From Holosporales bacterium (GTDB taxonomy: Bacteria > Pseudomonadota > Alphaproteobacteria > RUG11792): a stretch of 14,269 nucleotides of DNA. Below, one piece after another: positions 1 to 5,784 of the stretch; position 1 is the first letter of the stretch; the number at the start of each line of letters is the position of its first letter. A program made the position numbers and the translations under genes. The DNA is taken from positions 1 to 14,269 of the forward strand of contig JAISOC010000112.1 of NCBI GenBank assembly GCA_031275915.1. Reading direction: 5' to 3'. Under the pieces are notes generated by a model. It had not been told where the DNA came from, searched no databases, and saw only the letters and a list, made by a program, of their open reading frames with translations.

Positions 1-34
1 GTCCCAAGTACACGCACCTCTCTTCGTTGAGCTT

Positions 35-688
35 TTATTTCTCTTTCAAAAGCTCCTCGATTTTTCTATTCATCTCTTCAAATCTTTTATTCGTTTCTTC
101 CTTCATATTGGCAATTTCCTGGCTCAGCTTCTCTATTTCACTTTCAAGCCGCTCAGTATTCTTAACTTGTTCGTAAAGATTAGAATGCTTACTATAAATT
201 ACCATCTCATTAGCTTCTATTATTAACCTATCTTCTATCATCGCATTAATTATCTCGCTCACCTCACGGAGATCATCTACAGGGTCAGATCCATCATTGT
301 TAGTATGCGAAACTTTTATCCGTTCAACTGCTTTTTTCAGGTCATCCATACCAAGATTTAATTTCAATACTGTTAATTTCAGATTTACCAAAACACCATC
401 ATCAACCTTTGCTTTATGCTTTTCAATTTCAATTTCAATTCTGTTAACTTCTTCTTTCATAAGATCAGCTTTTGCGTATGCTTGTGACGATAGAGCATCT
501 ATTCTGGCATCAATATCAACCGGAAAGCCAGGAGGATCAATACTCTCGTCTAGTAACTTAACAGCAGATTTAAACATAGCTTTGAGTGCTATGACCTCTT
601 CGCTGATATTCTGCGTGGTTGCATTTACTCCATCAATTCCTCCCATTATGTAAGCGACAACACCTATGACTATAAGTATGTTCTTCAT
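35..688 (-). CDS. small exported coiled-coil protein, unknown function
   Basis: I do not recognise this family. From the chosen start the product is 217 residues. It opens with a typical Sec signal peptide (MKNILIVIGVVAYIMGGIDG, likely cleaved after VNA at residue 23). A mostly helical, charged body follows, and the last 45 residues or so (about 173-217, rich in E, K, L and N) have coiled-coil character. I see no lipobox, catalytic motif or later membrane segment, so it is probably periplasmic or released. The start at 688 was chosen because GGGAG (696-700, complement) lies 7 bases upstream and the signal peptide then begins at residue 1. An in-frame ATG at 793 also has a GGAG box, but it would add 35 residues before the signal sequence and overlap the upstream gene. 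It follows another exported coiled-coil gene in the same direction, so the two are probably co-transcribed. The gene call is fairly sure; the function is open. Confidence 0.7.
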   Translation of the reverse strand: MKNILIVIGVVAYIMGGIDGVNATTQNISEEVIALKAMFKSAVKLLDESIDPPGFPVDIDARIDALSSQAYAKADLMKEEVNRIEIEIEKHKAKVDDGVLVNLKLTVLKLNLGMDDLKKAVERIKVSHTNNDGSDPVDDLREVSEIINAMIEDRLIIEANEMVIYSKHSNLYEQVKNTERLESEIEKLSQEIANMKEETNKRFEEMNRKIEELLKEK

Positions 689-770
689 AAACATACTCCC
701 TGAAAAGACAACGTCCTGGTATTTTATTTTAATTTGCGGGAAATACCAACAAATTAAAACACATTCACAA

Positions 771-1346
771 TTAGCCACCGCCGCTTTCTTCATTGTCTCC
801 TCTTTCTTGGTACTTTTTTAATTCCTCATTTTCTTTTTTCAATTTTTCACCTTTTTCCTTTTCTTTTCTTAGGGCCTCATCCAATGCAGCCCCTTCTTCA
901 CATTTTTCCACTAATTTCTTTTTCAATTCTGCTATCTGTTGCCGCTGTTGAGCTGAATTCTCTTCCTCTAGTTTAAGTTTTTCCTCTAATTTTGCAACCA
1001 TCTCTTTTAAAAGAACATCCAATCTAGTTAAAAGTTCATTTCTTTCTTTTAAAAGTCCAACTTTTTCCTCTGGTTTGGTCCCCATCTCTTCTGAAGGAAT
1101 ACACAATTTAGTTAAAAGTTCTTTTCTTTTTTTTGCAGATTCGATTATTTTCTTTGCAGATTCGACTGTACCATCCAATTGTCCAAGTTCCTTCTCTAGT
1201 TCGGTACCCGTCTCTTTTAAAAGAACATTTTGTTCAATCATAAATTCGGTTGTAGCACTCAAATTTGTGGAGTCCAAGGAGGCTGAAGCATGCCCAGTTG
1301 AAGTCGCAATTAACACAGCTAAGCAACAAAATTTAATTTTTCTCAT
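771..1346 (-). CDS. small exported coiled-coil protein with internal repeats, unknown function
   Basis: The product is 191 residues and belongs to no family I recognise. A Sec signal peptide (MRKIKFCCLAVLIATSTG, likely cleaved after A20-S-A22) is followed by almost continuous Glu/Lys/Leu-rich heptads to about residue 178, then a Gly-rich tail (ESGGG). The body is repetitive. Residues 74-101 (RKELLTKL...) and 102-129 (RNELLTRL...) are diverged copies of a 28-residue unit, VLLKE recurs at 41-45 and 111-115, and ESAKK recurs one heptad apart (62-66 and 69-73). The start at 1346 places the signal peptide at the N terminus. It has no clear Shine-Dalgarno sequence, and the frame stays open upstream to a TTG at 1394. 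A TTGACA hexamer (1376-1381, complement) might be a -35 element, but its -10 is poor. It lies between the SIMPL gene and the second coiled-coil gene, both in the same direction. It may be a structural or surface protein. Confidence 0.68.
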   Translation of the reverse strand: MRKIKFCCLAVLIATSTGHASASLDSTNLSATTEFMIEQNVLLKETGTELEKELGQLDGTVESAKKIIESAKKRKELLTKLCIPSEEMGTKPEEKVGLLKERNELLTRLDVLLKEMVAKLEEKLKLEEENSAQQRQQIAELKKKLVEKCEEGAALDEALRKEKEKGEKLKKENEELKKYQERGDNEESGGG

Positions 1347-1438
1347 TGTTACAGAACACATTAAACTATCTATGCTGTCAACGGTAACATACAATTACAA
1401 AGCCGTTCAAGAGAGATCTGCAGCCAAATAACACAGTC

Positions 1439-2152
1439 CTATTCTATATCATATGAAGCCGACACAATGACTCTGACTCTTTTTATAATCGAACTTTCGC
1501 TTTCCCAACCTCTATCTGATTCCGCAGATGTATCTTCAGCCAATATAGAAAAACGCCCAGTAGAAAAGTTCCTCATTCCTATAATTTTTCGTTTACTCGT
1601 TTTTGCTATATGATCAGCCCTGTTTCTCGAATCCTTTGCAGCTTCCTCTATCATTTCAATCCTTAATTTTTCAAAATCCTTATACAAATATTTGACGCGA
1701 TTATTTTCTATGCGAATATTCTGATCCATTAATTGAGAAATTTTTGTGGCAGACTTTTCTACCAGATCAACATTAGGGGTTTGTACAAAAAAATAATCCG
1801 TAATTGAATACTTTTTTTTACTATTTTTTTCTCCTTCTGAACTCCATCTCAGTTGATCTTCTATTCTGACGCCTCCTTCGCTAATTTCGCTTTCTTTAAA
1901 CCCACATTTCTTCAGAAAATCCACAACAATTTTTTTGTCTGATTTTCTTTTTTCTTGAGTGTCTTTTAATGAATTTGTTTCATCGACTATTGAAATGCTC
2001 CATTTGGCATAGTCCGCCTTCACTATCTTGTCTGACAATCCGTTTGTGGATATGTAAAACTTGCTTTTGTCAACGACTTCAACAGCCTTATACCCAATAA
2101 ACAAAAACGCAGCTATCCCCAGTAAATAAATTACATACTTCCCCAATTCCAT
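1439..2152 (-). CDS. SIMPL (DUF541/YggE-like) domain protein, membrane anchored
   Basis: The product is 237 residues. It has one N-terminal membrane segment (about residues 5-25, KYVIYLLGIAAFLFIGYKAV) and a periplasmic SIMPL domain (PF04402). The family pattern is visible in order: an N-terminal strand (WSISIVDE, 51-58), a heptad-like helix with a KR-rich run, GFKESEIS (84-91), the long helix around 157-185 (YKDFEKLRIEMIEEAAKDSRNRADHIAKT), and the terminal strand KRVRVIVSASYDI (224-236). The usual FxxQTPNVD-type strand is at 121-129. In E. coli the relative YggE is linked to oxidative stress; the biochemical role is unknown for most members. The length fits the family. It is the first gene of the leftward cluster, preceded by an extended -10 promoter 35 bases before the ATG. 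It diverges from secE. The family call is from motif pattern only. Confidence 0.72.
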   Translation of the reverse strand: MELGKYVIYLLGIAAFLFIGYKAVEVVDKSKFYISTNGLSDKIVKADYAKWSISIVDETNSLKDTQEKRKSDKKIVVDFLKKCGFKESEISEGGVRIEDQLRWSSEGEKNSKKKYSITDYFFVQTPNVDLVEKSATKISQLMDQNIRIENNRVKYLYKDFEKLRIEMIEEAAKDSRNRADHIAKTSKRKIIGMRNFSTGRFSILAEDTSAESDRGWESESSIIKRVRVIVSASYDIE

Positions 2153-2186
2153 TGTCCATTCTCGAATATAAAATTATTACATATCG

Positions 2187-2195
2187 ATTATAACA
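2187..2195 (-). promoter_or_regulatory. extended -10 promoter of the leftward gene cluster
   Basis: Read on the complement strand this is TGTTATAAT, a perfect -10 hexamer with the TGn extension. It predicts a transcript start near 2180, giving a leader of about 28 bases before the ATG at 2152. The -35 is weak: TTAACT at 2212-2217 with a 19-base spacer, which is tolerable for an extended -10 promoter. It would drive the SIMPL gene and possibly the two coiled-coil genes behind it. Confidence 0.5.
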
Positions 2196-2326
2196 TAAAT
2201 AAATCAAAAGAAGTTAAATTTTTTATACAATAGACCTCACTTTAATTTGGAAGGTATGACCCCTATGGAGTACATCAAATGCCATGTTCTAGAGGCCCCT
2301 GTTCTGTCTCATATCTTATGAACTTA

Positions 2327-2370
2327 TATAATATACAATTTTGAGCTTGCCGGCCATCACGCATTATGCT
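2327..2370 (+). promoter_or_regulatory. candidate promoter region for secE-nusG
   Basis: There are two candidates in the divergent spacer. One is TTGAGC (2341-2346), 18 bases, then TATGCT (2365-2370), each matching 4 of 6 consensus bases, which would start a transcript about 34 bases before the secE ATG. The other is a perfect TATAAT at 2327-2332 with no good -35 partner. No tRNA gene, terminator or riboswitch was recognised in 2153-2410. The choice between the two cannot be made from sequence. Confidence 0.3.
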
Positions 2371-2410
2371 ACATTAGCGTGGGTTGTTGTCCTTGATTTG
2401 TTGTTGTTTT

Positions 2411-2605
2411 ATGAATCCCTTAAAGAGGATGTTTTCATTTATAGGAGAAGTGAAATCGGAGGCTGAGAAGGTTTCTTGGTCCGGAAGACAGGAAGTCATC
2501 ATGACCACAATTGTTGTTTTCATTTTGGCTTTGCTCGCTTCTTTGTTTTTCAGTGTAGTTGATACCATGGTGTATAAAGTTGTTCACTCAATCATAGGAA
2601 GGTAA
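2411..2605 (+). CDS. secE: preprotein translocase subunit SecE
   Basis: SecE is the small essential membrane subunit that clamps SecY in the Sec translocon. The product is 64 residues, the short single-span form found in most bacteria; E. coli SecE is 127 residues with three spans. Residues 9-29 form the amphipathic cytoplasmic helix with the family signature EVKSEAEKVSWSGRQEV, and about 31-52 form the membrane span. The usual Trp-Pro of that signature is Trp-Ser here. The ATG at 2411 is preferred because the residues before it (LSLICCCF) do not resemble SecE. It has no clear Shine-Dalgarno sequence, and the frame is open to TTG codons from 2384, so a non-ATG start is possible. The stop overlaps the nusG start by one base (TAATG), which suggests coupled translation. 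SecE-NusG adjacency is conserved and supports the call. Confidence 0.9.
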   Translation: MNPLKRMFSFIGEVKSEAEKVSWSGRQEVIMTTIVVFILALLASLFFSVVDTMVYKVVHSIIGR

Positions 2606-3135
2606 TGAAATCAAGGTGGTACATAGTTCAGGTATATTCTGGTTCTGAAAACAGGGTGGCTCAGCTTATAAAAGAGCAATCTGTTAAAAAGGGATTGGAA
2701 AGTAGTTTCGAGGAAATCATAGTTCCAGTGGAAGAGGTGGTTGAAATCAAGAACGGAGCCAAAGTTAATGTTGATAAAAAATATCTTCCTGGATATGTTC
2801 TAGTTAAAATGGTTATGAATGATGAGTCGTGGCATTTCGTCAGGAATATTCCAAGAGTGTCTGGATTTTTGGGGATTAAAGGTAATCCTTCCCCAGTCAC
2901 AGAGGCTGAAGTTAAGAGAATTCTTGAACAAGTTAAGGAATCGGCTAAAAATCCAAAAAATGATATCACATTTGAGGTTGGAGATAATGTTAAGGTAAAT
3001 GATGGTCCGTTTGCCTCCTTTACTGGGTATGTTGAAGAAATTGAGGAAGATAAACAGAGATTGAAGGTCTCTGTTATGGTTTTTGGACGTCCAACGCCTA
3101 TAGCCTTGGAATACGTCCAAGTGGAGAAGATTTGA
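2605..3135 (+). CDS. nusG: transcription termination/antitermination factor NusG
   Basis: NusG binds the clamp helices of RNA polymerase beta', suppresses pausing, and links polymerase to Rho or to the ribosome through S10. The product is 176 residues (E. coli 181). The NGN domain covers about 1-112, with the N-terminal RWYIVQVYSGSENRVA strand and helix and the diagnostic KYLPGYVLVKMVMNDESWH (59-77). The KOW domain covers about 122-176, with FEVGDNVKVNDGPFASFTG and the closing strand GRPTPIALEYVQVEKI. Both domains are complete. The start is set by the one-base overlap with the secE stop and by the match to family N termini. The next gene, rplK, is 79 bases downstream, behind a probable L1-responsive leader. 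Confidence 0.97.
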   Translation: MKSRWYIVQVYSGSENRVAQLIKEQSVKKGLESSFEEIIVPVEEVVEIKNGAKVNVDKKYLPGYVLVKMVMNDESWHFVRNIPRVSGFLGIKGNPSPVTEAEVKRILEQVKESAKNPKNDITFEVGDNVKVNDGPFASFTGYVEEIEEDKQRLKVSVMVFGRPTPIALEYVQVEKI

Positions 3136-3143
3136 TATGTTTT

Positions 3144-3206
3144 GTGGGAGATTTTGGCCATTTTGGGTCGTTTTTACCACGAAACTGGCTGTATGTTTTG
3201 ATGGAG
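3144..3206 (+). promoter_or_regulatory. candidate L1-binding autoregulatory site in the rplK leader
   Basis: The 79-base nusG-rplK spacer contains GTGGGAG (3144-3150) and GATGGAG (3200-3206). These resemble the two conserved sides of the L1-binding site of 23S rRNA (GUGGGAGG...CAUGGAG). Between them GGCCA (3156-3160) pairs with TGGCT (3186-3190, one G-U), and ATTTT (3151-3155) can pair with GAAAT (3206-3210, one G-U), leaving the two boxes unpaired as an asymmetric internal loop. The second box contains the rplK Shine-Dalgarno GGAG (3203-3206), so bound L1 would block rplK and, by coupling, rplA. L1 repression of the L11-L1 operon is established in E. coli; its use here is inferred from sequence likeness and position. 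Confidence 0.42.
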
Positions 3207-3214
3207 AAATATAA

Positions 3215-3649
3215 ATGGCAAAGAAGATTGTGGGCTTTATAAAGTTGCAGATACCAGCTGGGAAGGCGAACCCCTCCCCTCCTATTGGTCCTGCTCTCGC
3301 TCAAAAAGGACTAAATATTATGGAGTTTTGCAAGGCTTTTAATGCAAAAACGCAGAGTATGGAGCCAGGCATGCCTATTCCAGTTGTAATCACTGCATAT
3401 GCTGACAAGAGCTTCACATATATAATGAAGACTCCCCCTGTCACATATTACATAAAAAAAGCAGCCAGAGTGGAAAAAGGTTCTCAAAAAACGGGAATTT
3501 CGGCTTCTGTTGCAAAAATAACTATGTCTCAGGTTAGAGAAATAGCTGAGGCAAAATTTGAAAATTTAAATGCAAATGACATAGAGGCAGCCTCTGAGAT
3601 GATAATTGGTTCAGCTCGCTCTATGGGCGTTGATGTTGTGGAGGGCTGA
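3215..3649 (+). CDS. rplK: 50S ribosomal protein L11
   Basis: L11 binds the GTPase-associated centre of 23S rRNA at the base of the L7/L12 stalk and takes part in factor-dependent GTP hydrolysis and the stringent response. The product is 144 residues (E. coli 142). The N-terminal domain (1-72) has the conserved [20 protein letters not shown] (10-29), including the prolines where thiostrepton-type antibiotics bind. The C-terminal RNA-binding domain (about 75-144) ends with [19 protein letters not shown] at 3203-3206 lies 8 bases before the ATG. The rplA ATG follows four bases after the stop, and its ribosome binding site lies inside the last codons of rplK, so the two are coupled. Confidence 0.97.
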   Translation: MAKKIVGFIKLQIPAGKANPSPPIGPALAQKGLNIMEFCKAFNAKTQSMEPGMPIPVVITAYADKSFTYIMKTPPVTYYIKKAARVEKGSQKTGISASVAKITMSQVREIAEAKFENLNANDIEAASEMIIGSARSMGVDVVEG

Positions 3650-3653
3650 TATT

Positions 3654-4337
3654 ATGGCATTTATTGGCAAGCGTTTGAAAAACATTAAAAAAGAGATTCA
3701 AACAGAAAAAATTTACACATTAAAAGAAGCAGTTTCAATTGTTAAAAAAAATGCAACTGCTAAATTCAATGAGACAATTGAGGCAGTAATCATGCTTGGA
3801 ATTGATCCAAATAAACAAGAACAAGCTGTGAGAAACGTTGTTAGTCTTCCTCATGGTACTGGGAAAACATACAGAGTTGCAGTGTTCGCGAAAGATCAAA
3901 AGGCAGAGGAAGCGAAGAAAGCAGGAGCGGATATCGTTGGAGATGAGGATCTCGTTGCCTCCATTCAAAAGGGAGATATAGCTTTTGACAAATGTATAGC
4001 TACTCCTGATATGATGGCTCTTGTTGGGAGGGTTGGCAAAATTTTGGGGCCAAAGGGGCTTATGCCAAATCCGAAACTCGGAACTGTCACAACTGATGTT
4101 GTCACTGCGATAAATAATGTAAAAGGAGGGCAAATTGAATATAGATCTGAGAAAAATGGGATTATTCATGCTGGCATTGGAAAGGCTAGCTTCGATGATC
4201 AGAAAATTGAGGAGAATTTCATGGCTCTCTATGAAGCTGTTTTAAAATCGAAGCCAACAGGAATAAAGGGCACATATATAAAGAAAATGGTTCTATCTTC
4301 TACAATGGGAGCTGGATTGACCTTTGTTGTTGGCTGA
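3654..4337 (+). CDS. rplA: 50S ribosomal protein L1
   Basis: L1 forms the mobile L1 stalk that helps release deacylated tRNA from the E site, and in enterobacteria it represses its own operon. The product is 227 residues, close to the usual 230 or so. The signature GKILGPKGLMPNPKLGTVT (128-146) lies in domain II. Domain I is split, covering about 1-66 and 160-227, and includes the RNA-binding region KFNETIEAVIMLGIDPNK. The ATG at 3654 is chosen over upstream in-frame codons because GGAGGG (3640-3645) is 8 bases before it and the encoded MAFIGKRLKN is a normal L1 N terminus. It is followed by a 281-base untranslated leader before rplJ. Confidence 0.97.
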   Translation: MAFIGKRLKNIKKEIQTEKIYTLKEAVSIVKKNATAKFNETIEAVIMLGIDPNKQEQAVRNVVSLPHGTGKTYRVAVFAKDQKAEEAKKAGADIVGDEDLVASIQKGDIAFDKCIATPDMMALVGRVGKILGPKGLMPNPKLGTVTTDVVTAINNVKGGQIEYRSEKNGIIHAGIGKASFDDQKIEENFMALYEAVLKSKPTGIKGTYIKKMVLSSTMGAGLTFVVG

Positions 4338-4618
4338 TAATTTTTGGAAATTAGGATTCTTGTTGAATCGAGTGCTTCTGAAGAATTTGAAGGAGTATGC
4401 GGAGCGGAGAGCCGGAGTGTACTTAAGGTACATGAAGATTCGAGCTATGGCTCGACGCACAAATTGTCAGAAGGACGAAGATAGAATCCTATTTACTGAT
4501 ATGAGTTTTAAAAACCTAATATCGGTAATGTCGAAGACTGCAGGTTGCGCTTTTAAAGATGCGTGTAAATGGTCCTGCATATGATGTTTATAGATAGTGA
4601 GGTGAAAGAAAGTTTGCT
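4338..4618 (+). promoter_or_regulatory. rplJ 5' leader, probable L10(L12) autoregulatory structure
   Basis: This 281-base spacer has no supported gene. It is in the position of the ribosomal protein L10 leader, where the L10-L12 complex represses rplJL translation in many bacteria. Visible stems are GTGTAC/GTACAT with loop TTAAG (4417-4422/4428-4433), a perfect TCGAGC/GCTCGA with loop TATG (4440-4445/4450-4455), and an outer TGCAGG/CCTGCA (4539-4544/4574-4579) enclosing TGCGC/GCGTG (4546-4550/4561-4565, two wobbles). The purine-rich GGAGTATGCGGAGCGGAG (about 4392-4409) is single-stranded in this reading, as expected for a protein-binding region. A weak promoter could start it (TTGGCT 4330-4335, TAGGAT 4352-4357, 16-base spacer). 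The leader identity rests on location and structure, not on a covariance model. Confidence 0.55.
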
Positions 4619-5122
4619 ATGAAAAGATTGGAAAAAGAGTCTTTCGTAAACAATATCAGAGATGAGCTTGTTAATGCCTCCACTGTTATAGCTGTTAATA
4701 GATCGTTCGGTATAACTGTGGAAGAGATTACAAAGCTCAGAAAGGATATGCGTAAATCGAAAGCAAACATCAAGGTTTTGAAAAATACACTAGCGAAAAT
4801 AGCTATAAAGGACTCTCATCTTGATCAATTGGAGAAATTTTTGGAGGGACCAACTGCTTTGGCTTATTCGGATGATTCCGTTGGTCTTGCCAAGGTTCTC
4901 TCTGATTTTGTGAAGAAAAATGAGAAGATGACAATTCTTGCAGGAGTTATGGATGGTAAATTCATATCAGTTGAAACTGTGAAGGCTCTTGCCTCATTGC
5001 CATCTCTGGATGAACTCAGAGGAAAGATTGTTGGCTTATTAACAGCTGCTGCAACTAAGGTTGTCAGGACTGTTAAAGAACCATCTTCGAGAATTGCTCG
5101 TGCTATAGCGTTGAAAAGTTAG
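4619..5122 (+). CDS. rplJ: 50S ribosomal protein L10
   Basis: L10 anchors the L7/L12 dimers to 23S rRNA next to L11 and is the sensor subunit of the L10-L12 translational repressor. The product is 167 residues (E. coli 165). The N-terminal rRNA-binding domain (about 1-110) has NASTVIAVNRSFGITVEEITKLRKDMR (19-45), KVLKNTLAKIA (52-62) and FLEGPTALAYS (74-84). The C-terminal helix that binds L12 dimers covers about 130-167. AGGTGA (4600-4605) lies 13 bases before the ATG, a rather long spacing for a ribosome binding site. rplL starts 33 bases downstream with its own strong site. Confidence 0.96.
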   Translation: MKRLEKESFVNNIRDELVNASTVIAVNRSFGITVEEITKLRKDMRKSKANIKVLKNTLAKIAIKDSHLDQLEKFLEGPTALAYSDDSVGLAKVLSDFVKKNEKMTILAGVMDGKFISVETVKALASLPSLDELRGKIVGLLTAAATKVVRTVKEPSSRIARAIALKS

Positions 5123-5155
5123 TTTTGTGTAAATTTTTTTGAGGAGAATTATAAA

Positions 5156-5533
5156 ATGGCTGATTTAAGCAGAATTGTTGAAGAATTATCGGGATTGACT
5201 GTTTTGGAGGCTGCTGAGCTTTCAAAGCTGCTTGAGGAAAAGTGGGGAGTGAGTGCAGCTGCTGCAGTCGCTGTTGCTGCTGGCCCAGCTGCTGGAGCTG
5301 CAGCTCCCGTTGAAGAACAAACCGAATTCGATGTGTCTCTTGATGAAGGAGGAGCAAACAAAATTAGTGTTATCAAAGAGGTGAGAGCGATTATTCCTGA
5401 TCTCGGACTGAAAGAGGCAAAAGAGCTAGTTGAAGGAGCTCCGAAGATTGTGAAATCAGGAGTCTCCAAGGATGAGGCAGAGAAGATAAAGAAGCAACTT
5501 GAAGGAGTTGGAGCAAAAGTGTCCATAAAATAG
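5156..5533 (+). CDS. rplL: 50S ribosomal protein L7/L12
   Basis: L7/L12 is the multi-copy stalk protein that recruits translation GTPases. The product is 125 residues. An N-terminal dimerisation and L10-binding helix pair (1-33) is followed by an Ala/Pro/Gly hinge (34-52), then the globular C-terminal domain (about 54-125). The factor-binding surface is visible as [21 protein letters not shown] (69-89) and [19 protein letters not shown] (91-109). GAGGAG (5141-5146) lies 9 bases before the ATG, the strongest ribosome binding site in this cluster, which fits the need for several copies per ribosome. A 251-base structured spacer then separates it from rpoB. Confidence 0.97.
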   Translation: MADLSRIVEELSGLTVLEAAELSKLLEEKWGVSAAAAVAVAAGPAAGAAAPVEEQTEFDVSLDEGGANKISVIKEVRAIIPDLGLKEAKELVEGAPKIVKSGVSKDEAEKIKKQLEGVGAKVSIK

Positions 5534-5545
5534 ACGGCTTTTGTG

Positions 5546-5676
5546 TTTTTCTTTTTTGGACAGACTCAATTATACCGATTGGCTCCGCTTGGTCTGTCAA
5601 GGATCGCTTCGCTCTCCTCCTTGACAGCCAGCTCCGCAATCTGGTCTTCTTTTTTTCGTTCCAAAAAAAGAAAAAA
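5546..5676 (+). repeat. long imperfect palindrome with oligo-pyrimidine terminal inverted repeats
   Basis: This 131-base element lies in the rplL-rpoB spacer. Its ends are inverted repeats: TTTTTCTTTTTTGGA (5546-5560) against TCCAAAAAAAGAAAAA (5660-5675), differing by one base in the homopolymer. Inside, ACC-GATTG (about 5574-5581) faces CAATCTGGT, and a perfect 10-base stem CTGTCAAGGA/TCCTTGACAG (5594-5603/5618-5627) closes a 14-base loop TCGCTTCGCTCTCC. With T5593 bulged the stem gains GG/CC and T/A. GCTCCGC occurs on both arms (5582-5588 and 5631-5637) as an unpaired direct repeat. A nested TTCTTTTTTT/AAAAAAAGAA (5647-5656/5663-5672) competes for the right end. It could be a dispersed palindromic repeat or MITE-like element, an RNase III target, or an attenuator, as this spacer is in E. 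coli. Confidence 0.6.
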
Positions 5677-5730
5677 TAAGAAGAGGTAGGGGTCGTATTT
5701 AGATGGTACTGTACGCTTGTTCGCTTTCGC

Positions 5731-5758
5731 TCACTAACGCTACCCCTAGCGTTGGTGG
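5731..5758 (+). other. stable hairpin just upstream of rpoB
   Basis: CACTAACGCTA (5732-5742) pairs with TAGCGTTGGTG (5747-5757) across a CCCC loop, with one G-U pair at 5735/5754 and a further wobble at 5731/5758. It ends 26 bases before the rpoB ATG. No T tract follows on either strand, so it is not an intrinsic terminator. It may be an mRNA processing or stability structure, or part of the adjoining repeat. Its left flank, TTCGCTTTCGCT (5720-5731), resembles the loop of the palindrome upstream. Confidence 0.55.
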
Positions 5759-5784
5759 CAAGTATTTTAGTAGGTTGAGTATTT

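Noticed and set aside
297..653. A 118-codon rightward open frame opposite the first coiled-coil gene
   Set aside because: It is a shadow of the signal-peptide-bearing gene on the other strand; no initiation signal or domain.
718..747. Hairpin GGTATTT/AAATACC between the two coiled-coil genes as a terminator
   Set aside because: The stem is seven mostly A-T pairs with a 16-base loop and lacks a T tract in the direction of transcription.
2358..2381. CACGC/GCGTG inverted repeat as an operator before secE
   Set aside because: Only five pairs with a 14-base loop and no known operator match; likely chance.
2240..2400. Possible tRNA-Trp ahead of secE
   Set aside because: No acceptor stem, TTCGAATCC-type T arm or CCA anticodon loop could be assembled on either strand.
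2661..3161. A 166-codon frame antisense to nusG
   Set aside because: The sense strand encodes a complete, well-conserved NusG; the antisense product is Ser/Thr-rich noise.
4324..4584. An 86-codon open frame across the rplA-rplJ spacer
   Set aside because: It overlaps the end of rplA, has no ribosome binding site or family likeness, and lies in the structured L10 leader.
5641..5660. CCAG/CTGG hairpin plus T-rich tract after rplL as an intrinsic terminator
   Set aside because: The four-pair stem is too weak, and the T tract is better explained as an arm of the nested and terminal inverted repeats; partial attenuation remains possible.
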